This document shows, in pieces, positions 28,542-37,106 of a stretch of 64,000 nucleotides of DNA. The first letter of the stretch is position 1. The number at the start of each line of letters is the position of its first letter. A program made the translations under genes and the position numbers. The stretch is from Amycolatopsis sacchari (GTDB lineage Bacteria > Actinomycetota > Actinomycetes > Mycobacteriales > Pseudonocardiaceae). The stretch lies in NCBI RefSeq assembly GCF_900114035.1, contig NZ_FORP01000021.1, positions 1 through 64,000 on the forward strand, given 5' to 3'. Under the pieces are notes generated by a model that saw only the letters and a list, made by a program, of their open reading frames with translations, had not been told where the DNA came from and did no database searches.

Positions 28542-30545
28542 TCAGCCGCGCGGTTCGCCCTGATCCGCGAGCTGCTTCAGCATCGCGTTGTACGCCGCGA
28601 GATCCGCGTCGCCGGTTTGGTCGGCGCGCCGGTCCTTGCGCTTGGCTTCCCGCTCGTCCGCCCGCGCCCACTGGACCAGCAGCGCGATGAGCACAAGCAG
28701 CACCGGCAGCTCACCCGACGCCCACGCGATCCCCCCGCCGAGCCGCTGGTCCGCGAGCAGGTCCGACACCCACGGCAGGTTCAGCTGCCGGTAGAACGTC
28801 TCGCCGATCACCGTCTGCTTGGACATCAGGATCACGCCGAAGAACGCGTGGAACGGCATCGCGGCGAACATCATGCCCAACCGCCCGAGGTGCGGCAGGC
28901 GCCGCGGCGACGGGTCCACACCGATCACCGGCCAGTAGAAGACGTAACCCGACAGCAGGAAATGGGCATTCATCAGAAGGTGTGCCCAGTGGTAGTCGAG
29001 CGCGTTGTCGAACAGACCGGAGAAATACAGAACGTAGAACGAGCCGACGAAAAGCAGGAGCGCCGCAACCGGATGAGTGAGCACGCGTGCCACCGGGGAG
29101 TGGACGAACGCCAGCAGCCACTCCCGTGGCCCGGGCGGAGCGTCCTTCCCCGCCGCCGGCAGTGCGCGCAGCGCGAGCGTCACCGGTCCGCCGAGCACGA
29201 ACAGCACCGGCGCCACCATGGACAGCAGCATGTGCACGCCCATGTGGGTGCTGAACATCGCCGGCGAGTACCGCCCCAGCCCGGAGGACGTGGCGAGCAG
29301 CAGCACCGCGCACCCGGCCACCCAGGCCACCGTGCGACCGACCGGCCACTCGTCACCTCGGCGGCGCAGCCTGCGCACCCCGGCGAGGTAGAGCCCCGCG
29401 AGCACGAGCGCGGCCGTGCCGTAGACCAGGTCGAAGCGCCAGTCGAACAGCAGGCGCAGCACCGTCGGAGCGCCCGGCAGGTCGTAACCGATGAGCACTT
29501 CCGTTGTCGAAGGCTGCGTCACGGCGTCCGCGGGTGGTGGCGTGCGGGCGAGGGCGGTCGCGATGCCGATCGTGACGAACATGATCAGCAGCTCCACGGC
29601 GGCCAGCCGCAGCAGCTGCGCGCCACCCTGGCCGTCCACCAGCGCCTTGACCCCGCGGCTGCGCTGCTGCTGGCCGAACACGCCGAGCACGAGCAGCGCC
29701 ACGATCTTCGCCAGCACCAGCAGGCCGTAGTCGCTGGTGAACAGGTCGGCGAACGAGATCCGGACCAGCGCGTTGATCACGCCGGAAAGCGCCATCACGA
29801 TCCAGCAGACCAGCGCCAGCTTCGAGAACCGCGTCGCGGCGAGCTTGAGGTGCTCGCCGCGGCGCCAGCCGAGGGCGAGCACCGCGAACAACCCGCCGAC
29901 CCACAGCGACGCGGCGATGAGGTGGTAGAGGAGGCTGTTGGTCGCCATGTCGTGCGAACCACCGCTGGCGGAGTGACCTGTCAGCGCGACCGGCACGAGT
30001 CCGGCGACGGAGACGAAGAACAGCACCGCGGTCCAGCCCCACGACAGCACGATGCGGCAGCCCACCGCGAGCACGAGCGCGATCGCCGCGGTGAACAACC
30101 ACGCCTTGGGCTGCTCGATCGCGTCGATGAGGTCGACGAGCACCACGGGCGAGAAGATCTCCGTCACGGGCTTGCCCGCGCCGTCCGCCGCGGTGAAGAA
30201 GACGGACGCCATCGCAGACGCGAACCACACCCAGGCCGAGACCTCCGCCGTCCTCAACCCCGCGTAGCCGTCACGGGCGACCGTGCCCGATGGCTGGGGA
30301 GGCACGAGGAACGCGGCCAGCAGCAGTGAGCCGACGCACACCACGGACGCGGCGTCGGCGATCACCCGCACGACCGCGATGCCGTAGTGCGTCACGACCC
30401 CCGGATCGGGCAGGCCCGCGATGACGTAGGTGGCACCGCCGGTGACCGCGATGAGTGCGACCGCGAGGACCGCCGCGAGGATCACGCTCACCGCGAGCAG
30501 CGGCACCACGCTCACCTTGCGACGGGAGGGGGCTTCAGACTCCAC
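28542..30545 (-). CDS. CopD-CtaG fusion: copper handling/cytochrome oxidase assembly membrane protein
   Basis: 667 residues with about 14 hydrophobic segments. The N-terminal half matches CopD (GHSASGGSHDMATNSLLYHL with conserved His; WVGGLFAVLALGW). The C-terminal half matches the CtaG/caa3 assembly family (FSTHMGVHMLLSMVAPVLF, HWAHLLMNAHFLLSGYVFY, MPFHAFFGVILM). Such fusions are common in actinobacteria and are thought to deliver copper to terminal oxidases. A charged cytosolic tail ends the protein. It is a lone gene; the MFS gene ends 20 bases upstream of its start and could read into it. Confidence 0.92.
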   Translation of the reverse strand: MESEAPSRRKVSVVPLLAVSVILAAVLAVALIAVTGGATYVIAGLPDPGVVTHYGIAVVRVIADAASVVCVGSLLLAAFLVPPQPSGTVARDGYAGLRTAEVSAWVWFASAMASVFFTAADGAGKPVTEIFSPVVLVDLIDAIEQPKAWLFTAAIALVLAVGCRIVLSWGWTAVLFFVSVAGLVPVALTGHSASGGSHDMATNSLLYHLIAASLWVGGLFAVLALGWRRGEHLKLAATRFSKLALVCWIVMALSGVINALVRISFADLFTSDYGLLVLAKIVALLVLGVFGQQQRSRGVKALVDGQGGAQLLRLAAVELLIMFVTIGIATALARTPPPADAVTQPSTTEVLIGYDLPGAPTVLRLLFDWRFDLVYGTAALVLAGLYLAGVRRLRRRGDEWPVGRTVAWVAGCAVLLLATSSGLGRYSPAMFSTHMGVHMLLSMVAPVLFVLGGPVTLALRALPAAGKDAPPGPREWLLAFVHSPVARVLTHPVAALLLFVGSFYVLYFSGLFDNALDYHWAHLLMNAHFLLSGYVFYWPVIGVDPSPRRLPHLGRLGMMFAAMPFHAFFGVILMSKQTVIGETFYRQLNLPWVSDLLADQRLGGGIAWASGELPVLLVLIALLVQWARADEREAKRKDRRADQTGDADLAAYNAMLKQLADQGEPRG

Positions 30546-30565
30546 GCTACGAGGGTAGGCCCGGC

Positions 30566-31747
30566 TCAGGACGTGACGCCCGCCGCGGTGAGTTCACGGT
30601 GACGTGCGCGACCTGCGCCGACGGCGGCGGGAGCGATGAGCGCGGCGAGCAGTCCGACCACGACGAACGAAACGGACAGCGAGGTCACCTGCGCGAGCCC
30701 TCCGACAACCGGCGGCCCGGCGAGGAAGCCGCTGTAGGCGATCGTGGTGACGAAGGCGATCTCGCGTTCGCCGCCGCTGTCGTCGTCCCGCTTGCCGGCG
30801 GCACCGGCGAGGCTGAGCGCGATCGGGAAGGAAGCGGCCAGCCCGGCGCCCGCGAGCCCGAAGCCGGCGAACGCGAGCCAGGCCACCGGCACGACGGCGG
30901 CGACGACGAGCCCGCAGCCGGCGAGGAGCGCGCCGACGGCGAGCGTGCGGGTCGGCCCGAACCTGTTCTGCACCCACGCACCGCCGAGCCTGGTGAGGGC
31001 CATGGTGAGGGAGAACCCGGCGAACGCGAGCGCGGCGGCCGCCTGGTCGAGGTGCTGCACTGTGACCAGCAGCAACGCCGACCAGTCCGAACTCGCGCCT
31101 TCCGCGAGCGCCGAGCACAGGGCTATCGCCGCGAGCAGCCACAGCACCGGGCGCCGGATGGGGGCGACACGGGTGGCGGCGTGGGGGTGCTCTGTCCGCG
31201 GCGCGGCCTTCGGCAGCCCTCGCAGGACGAGCAGGAGCGCGACCAGCACGACGACGGCGGCCACCAGGAAATGGCGCAGCGGGGACCAGTGGTGCGCCGC
31301 CGCGAGGCCGGCCGCCGCCGAAGCGAGGAGACCGCCGAAGCTGAAGCCCGCGTGGAAGACCGGCATGATCGCGCGCCCCACCCGGCGCTCGACGCCGACC
31401 GCGCCGATGTTCATCGACACGTCGAGCGCGCCGACGGAGACGCCGACACCGAACATGACGAAGCCGAGCGCGAGCACCGAGTCAGCGGCTCCGACGAACG
31501 GCAGGACCACGCACGAGAGGAGTGTCGAGGCGACGATCGCTGCCCTGGCGCCGAAGCGTTCGACGAGCCTGCCCGACATCGAGGCGGCGAACACCATCCC
31601 GATGCTCGACCCGAGCAGCGCCAGCCCGAGCGAGCCCGGCGCGGCGTGCAGCCGTTCGGCCAGCGCGGGCACCCTGGGCGCCCAGGAACCGTAGACCGCC
31701 CCGTTGAGCCCGAACACGACGAAGACCGCGACCCGGTCGCCCACCAT
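30566..31747 (-). CDS. MFS transporter
   Basis: 393 residues, 12 predicted membrane helices. FVVFGLNGAVYGSWAPRVPAL starts helix 1; the loop 2-3 signature appears as GRLVERFGARAAIV. The family resembles the YbjJ/FucP-like inner-membrane transporters. AAGGAGGTG precedes ATG 31747. It is divergent from a LacI-type regulator across 65 bases holding two AGCGCT palindromes, so it is probably the regulated target. Substrate, perhaps a sugar or metabolite, is unknown. Confidence 0.88.
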   Translation of the reverse strand: MVGDRVAVFVVFGLNGAVYGSWAPRVPALAERLHAAPGSLGLALLGSSIGMVFAASMSGRLVERFGARAAIVASTLLSCVVLPFVGAADSVLALGFVMFGVGVSVGALDVSMNIGAVGVERRVGRAIMPVFHAGFSFGGLLASAAAGLAAAHHWSPLRHFLVAAVVVLVALLLVLRGLPKAAPRTEHPHAATRVAPIRRPVLWLLAAIALCSALAEGASSDWSALLLVTVQHLDQAAAALAFAGFSLTMALTRLGGAWVQNRFGPTRTLAVGALLAGCGLVVAAVVPVAWLAFAGFGLAGAGLAASFPIALSLAGAAGKRDDDSGGEREIAFVTTIAYSGFLAGPPVVGGLAQVTSLSVSFVVVGLLAALIAPAAVGAGRARHRELTAAGVTS

Positions 31748-31773
31748 GTGACACCTCCTTACCCCACAGTGAC

Positions 31774-31799
31774 TTAAGCGCTTCAGAAAGTCCAGCGCT
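31774..31799. promoter_or_regulatory. twin LacI-type operators
   Basis: TTAAGCGCTTCA (31774-31785) and AGCGCTTTA (from 31794) share the AGCGCT core; the cores are 17 bases apart. A CG-centred near-palindrome of this kind is typical of LacI/GalR sites. They lie between the MFS and LacI genes and could control both. Confidence 0.55.
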
Positions 31800-31812
31800 T
31801 TATACTGTCCCG

Positions 31813-32886
31813 ATGACAGGCCGGCGACGCCCCACGCTGGACGACGTCGCGGACGCCGTCGGTGTCTCCCGGGCGACCGTGTCCAACGCCTACAACCGCC
31901 CGGACCAGCTTTCCGCGCACTTGCGCGAGGAAGTGCTGCGTGCCGCGAAGCGCCTCGGCTACGCCGGACCGAACCCGATCGCGCGCAGCCTGGCGACCAA
32001 CCGCACGGGCGCCATCGCCTTCATGCTGGACGCCGGACTTTCCGCGGCCTTCTCCGATCCGGCGCTGTCGATCACGCTGGACGCGCTCGCCGCGACCGTT
32101 GACCCCGAGGGGCACGCACTGCTCCTGCTGCCCGGTGGCGACGACGGCGGGCCACGGGCGGACCGCGTGCTCGCCGCGCAGGCGGACCTGGCTGTCGCCT
32201 ACTCCCTCGCCGACGGCGCGCCCGCACTCCGCGCGGTGAAGCAGCGCGGTCTGCCACTGGTCGTGATCGACCAGCCTTTCGTCCCCGGCGCCGCCCGCGT
32301 GAGCACGGACGACCGGGGTGGAGCGGCCGCGGCCGCCCGCCACCTGTTGGAACTAGGGCATCGTCGGTTCGGAATCCTTTCGGCGCAATGTCTTTCCGCC
32401 CCGAGAGGCGGTCCGCTGAGCGCCTCGGAAGCGGCGCGTTCGCGGTTCCGCGACAACCGGGAGCGGCTGGGCGGTTATCTCGACACCTTGGCCGAAGCCG
32501 GGATTTCTCCGGACTCGGTGCCGATCTGGGAGGCGTCCGGTCTTTCGCGGCAGGACGCGAAAGCGGGTGCACTCGGTTTGCTGGGCCTCGCCGAGCCGCC
32601 GACGGCGCTGCTGTGCATGTCGGACGAACTGGCGATGGCGGCGATGACGGCGGCTCGGGAGCGGGGGCTTTCGGTGCCGGCCGATCTGTCCATTGTGGGC
32701 TTTGACGACACACCCGCCGCGCAGTGGGCGGAGCCGTCGCTGACCACGGTACACCAGGATCTGGTCGGCAAGGGAAGACTTGCCGGAGAACTCGCCCTGC
32801 ACCTGCTCGCGGGGAACCGGCCACCGAAACCGACCACTTTGGACGTCAAGCTCGTCGTCCGCGGTTCGACCGCACGCGTGCGATAG
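31813..32886 (+). CDS. LacI-family transcriptional regulator
   Basis: 357 residues. The helix-turn-helix TLDDVADAVGVSRATVSNAYN is followed by the hinge helix NPIARSLATNRTG, then the periplasmic-binding-protein core (PLVVIDQPFVPGAARVSTDD, ALLCMSDELAMAAM, LSIVGFDDTPAAQWAEPSLT). It probably represses the divergent MFS gene and itself through the twin sites. The inducer is presumably the transported compound. Confidence 0.93.
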   Translation: MTGRRRPTLDDVADAVGVSRATVSNAYNRPDQLSAHLREEVLRAAKRLGYAGPNPIARSLATNRTGAIAFMLDAGLSAAFSDPALSITLDALAATVDPEGHALLLLPGGDDGGPRADRVLAAQADLAVAYSLADGAPALRAVKQRGLPLVVIDQPFVPGAARVSTDDRGGAAAAARHLLELGHRRFGILSAQCLSAPRGGPLSASEAARSRFRDNRERLGGYLDTLAEAGISPDSVPIWEASGLSRQDAKAGALGLLGLAEPPTALLCMSDELAMAAMTAARERGLSVPADLSIVGFDDTPAAQWAEPSLTTVHQDLVGKGRLAGELALHLLAGNRPPKPTTLDVKLVVRGSTARVR

Positions 32887-32923
32887 CAGAGCGACGGCAC
32901 GCGTGCCACGGATTTCGGCGAAC

Positions 32924-32971
32924 TGTGGACAACCATGACCCGATCGAGCGAGCGAATTCTACTTATCCACA
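32924..32971. promoter_or_regulatory. pair of DnaA-box-like sites
   Basis: TGTGGACAA at 32924-32932 (reverse of TTGTCCACA) and a perfect TTATCCACA at 32963-32971 lie in the gap between the LacI gene and the I36 gene. No dnaA, dnaN or AT-rich unwinding element is near, so this is not an origin. Confidence 0.45.
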
Positions 32972-33069
32972 GAAGTGGAATTGCCTGCTGACAATCCCCT
33001 CGTGATGCGCCATTCTGAAGTGCATCAGCGGCACGAAGCCGCACACCATTTCCAGGGGGAGTCTGAAAC

Positions 33070-33450
33070 ATGAAACTGCGTGCACATCTGTCGGGCGCTC
33101 TGGTGTTCGCCGCGCTCAGCCTGCTCTGCGGAGCCGGAGCCGCGCAGGCGGATCCCGGCAAGCCAGGAAACGCTTGCGAGGCAGGAGAATTCTGCGCCTG
33201 GACGGGCGAGTCGTACACCGACGCCGGGCAGCGGCTCGACCTGCGCACGGCGAATCCCGGGGAATGCCTGCTCCTGCCAGGCGGGATCGAGGCGCGCTCG
33301 TTCATCAACCAGCTGGACCGTGACGTGACGGTCTACCAGGACGCGAAGTGCAGCACGGAAGGCGATTTCACCACCTATCCGGGCAAGGGCACCTTCGTGC
33401 CTCGAGCGCCGTTCGTGGTCCGGGCGATACAGATCTGGGACATGGTTTAG
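33070..33450 (+). CDS. secreted peptidase-inhibitor-like protein (family I36)
   Basis: 126 residues. A signal peptide (LRAHLSGALVFAALSLLCGAGAAQA) is cleaved after AQA. The mature part CEAGEFCAWTGESYTDAG, ECLLLPGGIEARSFINQLDR and VTVYQDAKCSTEGDFTTYPG has the Cys pattern and crystallin-like motif of Streptomyces SMI-type I36 inhibitors. It would act outside the cell against metalloproteases or serve as a small secreted protein of that fold. GGGGGAG precedes ATG 33070. Confidence 0.85.
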   Translation: MKLRAHLSGALVFAALSLLCGAGAAQADPGKPGNACEAGEFCAWTGESYTDAGQRLDLRTANPGECLLLPGGIEARSFINQLDRDVTVYQDAKCSTEGDFTTYPGKGTFVPRAPFVVRAIQIWDMV

Positions 33451-33536
33451 CCCATCGATGTGGCGGCCGGCCGCGCTCCTGGGGACGTCGAGTCCGTGGC
33501 CGCGCCGTCCGGGGCCTTGCCTGCGGGCGGCCCCAC

Positions 33537-33621
33537 CCCGCGGGTGCACCCTTCCGCCCCGATACCGGTGCACCCGCGGGTCTCCTCCGGCGGCTTTTTC
33601 AGGGGGTGCCGCCGGAGGAGA
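33537..33621. repeat. two abutting perfect 14-bp hairpins
   Basis: CCCGCGGGTGCACC (33537-33550) pairs with 33567-33580, and directly adjoining it TCTCCTCCGGCGGC (33581-33594) pairs with 33608-33621 around a loop starting TTTTTC. Both stems are perfect. They lie between the convergent I36 and NTF2-like genes. Tandem terminators are the plain reading; a small mobile palindromic element is possible. Confidence 0.7.
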
Positions 33622-33701
33622 CCTTCCCCCACTGCGGCAGAAAGGAGAGCTTCACGGGTGTTGTAGGCGTCTAGGGGTGCCTCCTCTTGGAGACCCTGTG
33701 A

Positions 33702-34178
33702 TCACTTTGTCAACGGCACTCGTCCGCGCTGCTGGGCGAGCACGGCCTCCCGTTCAAGTGCGATGTCCCGCAGAAGGGCGGTGTCCTGGTAGAACGAACG
33801 CTTCTTGGTGATCTTGCCGTCGACGACGTCGACCAGTTCGAGGACGGTCATCGTCCAGGGGGTTCCGTGGACGTCGGTGCCACTGTTGGTGGCCACCACC
33901 ACGACACGGGTCGGACCTTCGGCGATCAGCTCGTCGATGCTGATCGCTCCGACGTCCAGTCCGGTCAGCTCGTGCATCCGCTCGCGGGCCGGTCCGATGG
34001 CTGCTCCCTTGTGGACACCGCTGTCGGGGTGACCCCAGTTGAGTTCGACTTCGTGCTCGTCGCTCAGCTCCTTGATGGTGGCGAAGTCCGGGCCACCGGA
34101 CGCGCGGAGGACGGCCTCGTAAAAGCGGCGGACCACGTCCTTGTTCAGCTCGGCCTGAGTGGGACGTTCTCTCGACAT
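33702..34178 (-). CDS. SnoaL-like NTF2-fold protein
   Basis: 158 residues. LNKDVVRRFYEAVLRASGG, ELSDEHEVELNWGHPDSG and GLDVGAISIDELIAEGPTRVVV show the SnoaL-like cone fold; the end is basic. It lies 76 bases downstream of the FAD monooxygenase in the same direction and is probably co-transcribed with it under the TetR-type operators. SnoaL relatives act as cyclases, hydroxylases or isomerases on polyketide-like substrates; the reaction here is unknown. ATG 34178 is preceded by AAAAGGA. Confidence 0.8.
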   Translation of the reverse strand: MSRERPTQAELNKDVVRRFYEAVLRASGGPDFATIKELSDEHEVELNWGHPDSGVHKGAAIGPARERMHELTGLDVGAISIDELIAEGPTRVVVVATNSGTDVHGTPWTMTVLELVDVVDGKITKKRSFYQDTALLRDIALEREAVLAQQRGRVPLTK

Positions 34179-34253
34179 GACAGGGATTCCTTTTCTGTGC
34201 AGGCAACAACGTTCGGTCAAGTAGGCAGGAGGTGGTGAGTCGAGGAGGTCCTG

Positions 34254-35774
34254 TCAGGAGGCAGGTTCGCCGAACCAGCGGTGCGCCGCACGCGTGAGGG
34301 CTTCGGGGTCGGGGGTGTGGTCACCGGTCCAGGCGACAACACCGTCGGGCCGGATCAGCAGGGCGCCGAACCTGAGGTCGTTGCTCACCGGTCCTGCCGC
34401 GTAGCGCAAGCCCTTCCAAGCCGTGGTCGTGTCGCGGAGGCGGTGGTCGTTGGTGAAGTCGAGCACGACGCCCTGTCCGTCCCGCAGCAGGTCGCCGAGG
34501 CGGGTGTCGTCGCGGAACCGGAAATCCGGTGCGGTACGCCCCACCAGCGGGTCGTCACTGCCCAGGTCGTAGCGATGGGAAAGTCCGGAGGTGTTGCGGA
34601 AGACGTGCGTTGTGCCGTCGCGGGTGCCGAGGACGTCGTGGATCAATCGCCGCAAGGCCGGCGCGTTGGGGCCCGGGTTCATCGTGGCCACCTGGGCGCG
34701 TGACCAGTCCAGGACCGCCGCGCCGACGGGGTGCCGCTCGGCCGTGTAGGTGTCGAGCAAGCCCTCGGGCGCGGTCGCGTGCACAGTCGCAGCGAGCTTC
34801 CAGCCGAGGTTCATGGCGTCACCGATGCCGAGGTTGAGCCCCTGGCCACCGAGCGGCGAGTGGATGTGGGCCGCATCGCCAGCGAGCAGGACGCGGCCGT
34901 TGCGGTAGCTCGTGGTCTGCATCGCGCGATCGGTGAAGCTGGAGGCGAGGTGGAGCTCGCTGATCGTCACATCGGTACCGGAAACCCGGCGAAGAACAGT
35001 TTGGAGGTGTTCACGCGTCAGCGGCTGCGAGCGGTCGAAGGCGCCCCCGTCGAAGTCCATCATGCCCACGTGGCCTTCGAAGGGCGTCCGCAGGTACATG
35101 CCTGTGGGCGTCAGGTTGAAGCCCAGCTTCAACTGCTGCGGATCATCGAAGGTGACGCGCGCGGTGTAGCCCGTGAACAGCGGCTCGGTGCCGACGAAGT
35201 CGAAGCCGGCGAGCCGGCGCACGGTGCTGCGTCCGCCGTCACATCCCACGAGCCAGCGCGCTTCGTAGTCACGCCCGCCGGCCTGAACGGTGACCGTGTC
35301 GTCGTCCTGGGTCATGGCTTCGACGGGAGCACCTCGCAGGATCTGCGCGCCGAGGTTGGCCGCGCGCTCCTCCAGCACCGTGCTCACCGCGTCGAGGCTG
35401 GTCATGATGCCTTCCATCGCGGGCCCGGGCAGCCGGTACTCGACAGCGGAGGGGGCGATGTTGGCGGGGTTGAGGCGCATTCCGGCGAAGTGGCTCACGT
35501 CCCGCGGAGCGGGTGGCTCGTCCGCGTCGGACGAAGTGCCGACCTGCTCCTTGTCGGCGCCGGATGCCTTCAGCAACGCGTCCAGCATTCCCCGGCGGTA
35601 GAACGCCTCGACGGACCCGGCGTTCAGACCCCGCAAACCCAACGGCAGCGCCTTGAACGGCGAAGTCGCCTCTTGATCCCGCTCCACCACCAGCACCGAG
35701 CAATCCGCCAGCGCGAGTTCGCCGGCCAGGAACAGGCCCACGGGACCCGCCCCCACGATGACGACGTCGAACAT
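34254..35774 (-). CDS. FAD-dependent aromatic monooxygenase (PheA/TfdB, rifampicin-monooxygenase-like group)
   Basis: 506 residues. The Rossmann motif VIVGAGPVGLFLAGELA, the DG motif WLVGCDGGRSTVRRLAG and the GD motif VLLAGDAAHIHSPLGGQGLN are complete; a thioredoxin-like C-terminal domain follows (APDFRFRDDTRLGDLLRDGQ). These class A flavoprotein hydroxylases oxidise aromatic polyketides or inactivate antibiotics such as rifamycins and tetracyclines. Together with the divergent TetR repressor and its operators this looks like a substrate-inducible detoxification or tailoring cassette. The actual substrate is not visible. Confidence 0.9.
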   Translation of the reverse strand: MFDVVIVGAGPVGLFLAGELALADCSVLVVERDQEATSPFKALPLGLRGLNAGSVEAFYRRGMLDALLKASGADKEQVGTSSDADEPPAPRDVSHFAGMRLNPANIAPSAVEYRLPGPAMEGIMTSLDAVSTVLEERAANLGAQILRGAPVEAMTQDDDTVTVQAGGRDYEARWLVGCDGGRSTVRRLAGFDFVGTEPLFTGYTARVTFDDPQQLKLGFNLTPTGMYLRTPFEGHVGMMDFDGGAFDRSQPLTREHLQTVLRRVSGTDVTISELHLASSFTDRAMQTTSYRNGRVLLAGDAAHIHSPLGGQGLNLGIGDAMNLGWKLAATVHATAPEGLLDTYTAERHPVGAAVLDWSRAQVATMNPGPNAPALRRLIHDVLGTRDGTTHVFRNTSGLSHRYDLGSDDPLVGRTAPDFRFRDDTRLGDLLRDGQGVVLDFTNDHRLRDTTTAWKGLRYAAGPVSNDLRFGALLIRPDGVVAWTGDHTPDPEALTRAAHRWFGEPAS

Positions 35775-35867
35775 CTTCCAACCGCCTTTCAGGCAGGGGC
35801 CCCGTTAGTGCCAGGGCGCTTCAAATCAAGACCTCGGTCGCGAGATCGTGAGGAGGTTTGGTGCATC

Positions 35868-35900
35868 GCTCCAAGTTGGAACAGTACTCCAACTTGGAGC
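35868..35900. promoter_or_regulatory. TetR operator: 13-bp perfect inverted repeat made of two TCCAASTTGGA sites
   Basis: GCTCCAAGTTGGA (35868-35880) is the exact reverse complement of 35888-35900, seven bases away. Each arm is itself a near-palindrome (TCCAAGTTGGA, TCCAACTTGGA), and a third partial copy, TTCCAATTCTGG, follows at about 35905-35916. The cluster lies between the FAD monooxygenase and tetR starts, covering the promoter region of both. Confidence 0.75.
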
Positions 35901-35928
35901 ATCGTTCCAATTCTGGCAGGATGCAGGC

Positions 35929-36672
35929 ATGGCCACACAGCTACGTCAGTCCCAGCGGCGCAGGCAGGTACTGTCCCGCGAGCGCATCGTCGCCGCGGCC
36001 ATCGAGCTGCTGGACGCGGCCGGGGAGGGCGCGCTGACGGTCCGGGCGCTGAGCGAGCGCCTCGCCACCGGTTCCGGCGCGATCTACCACCACGTCGGCA
36101 ACATGAACGAGCTGCTCCAGGTCGCGATCGACAGCGTCATCGCCGACGCCTTGGCCGCGCTGCCCGCCGATGGCTCCGGGGCTACGCGCACGCCAGAAGA
36201 GGAGATTCGCGCGGTTGCTCTCGGCCTGTTCGACGCGGTCACCAAGCACCCCTGGCTCGCCGCCCAGCTCGCCGTGCAGCTCACGCGCAGCCCTTGGGGG
36301 CCGGTCACGGTAAGGGTTTTCGAGAGCATCGGCCGGCCAGTGCGTTCGCTCGGCGTGCCGCAACCCGACTGGTTCGCCGCGACGTCGGCGCTGGTCCACT
36401 ACATCCTCGGTGCCACGACCCAGAACGCCCAGACCCCGCACGACGGCGAGACGCCGCGAAACGAAGTCGATCGTGCCGAGTTCCTCGCTGCCGCGTCCAA
36501 GGCATGGCAGGACCTCGATCCCGATGACTACCCGTTCGTCACGGCCATCGCCGAGCAGATGCGCAACCACGACGACCGTCGGCAGTTCCTCACCGGCATC
36601 GGCTTGGTCCTGAGGGGCATCACTACTTCGTATTCATCGGCAGAAGCGCGCGGTACGGGACGAACCATCTGA
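35929..36672 (+). CDS. TetR/AcrR-family regulator
   Basis: 247 residues. The HTH is RIVAAAIELLDAAGEGALTV followed by RALSERLATGSGAIYHHVGNM, with the YxHxxxKxxL-type end of the DNA-binding domain. The C-terminal ligand domain resembles the TetR_C group of TetR-like tetracycline/rifamycin regulators (WGPVTVRVFESIGRP, ATSALVHYILGATTQNAQ). It presumably binds the adjacent inverted repeats and controls itself plus the divergent monooxygenase/NTF2 genes. ATG 35929 is chosen; extension upstream would run into the operators. Confidence 0.9.
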   Translation: MATQLRQSQRRRQVLSRERIVAAAIELLDAAGEGALTVRALSERLATGSGAIYHHVGNMNELLQVAIDSVIADALAALPADGSGATRTPEEEIRAVALGLFDAVTKHPWLAAQLAVQLTRSPWGPVTVRVFESIGRPVRSLGVPQPDWFAATSALVHYILGATTQNAQTPHDGETPRNEVDRAEFLAAASKAWQDLDPDDYPFVTAIAEQMRNHDDRRQFLTGIGLVLRGITTSYSSAEARGTGRTI

Positions 36673-37106
36673 CGTGGCGGCGATCCGCAGGATCCCGCCA
36701 GCGAGGGCTCGTATGCGCCGAGATGGCAGCCGCGGCTCAGCGCGGCTCGCCCGAAGGTCAGCGGTGGCCGGTCGGCGGAGGCGTGGCGCGAGCCGCGCGC
36801 AGGTCGGCGGTGGCTCATCGCGACCCGTGCGAGGTCGGTGGGGGCTCATCGCGACCCGCGCGGAAGCCAGCGGCCACCGCAGCGCCCCGCGCGGAAGCCA
36901 GTGGCCACTGCAGCGCCCCACGCGGAAGCCAGCGGCTACCGCAGCGCCCGCACGGAAATCAGCGGCCGCCCGCACGGGTCCAGGCGGAGATCAGCGTCCG
37001 CTCGGCGCGACCCACGCTGAGGTCTGCGGCCGCCCGCAGCGAGCCGCGCGAAGGCCCGCACAGGCGGCAAACCCCAACCCCGCTACCCCGCAACCCCCCA
37101 ACCCCA
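36673..37106. other. non-coding gap dominated by a 31-bp minisatellite
   Basis: About 430 bases between convergent genes. All frames encode low-complexity Arg/Ala/Gly/Pro strings. Apart from the repeat nothing was found; a short run of CCCC/AACCCC around 37070-37105 precedes the glycosidase stop. Confidence 0.6.
36797..36985 (+). repeat. degenerate 31-bp tandem repeat
   Basis: GGCTCATCGCGACCCG recurs at 36812 and 36843, and GCGGAAGCC at 36860, 36891 and 36922 with a related ACGGAAATC at 36952. All spacings are 30 to 31 bases, so two diverged halves share one period. It lies between convergent genes. Confidence 0.75.
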
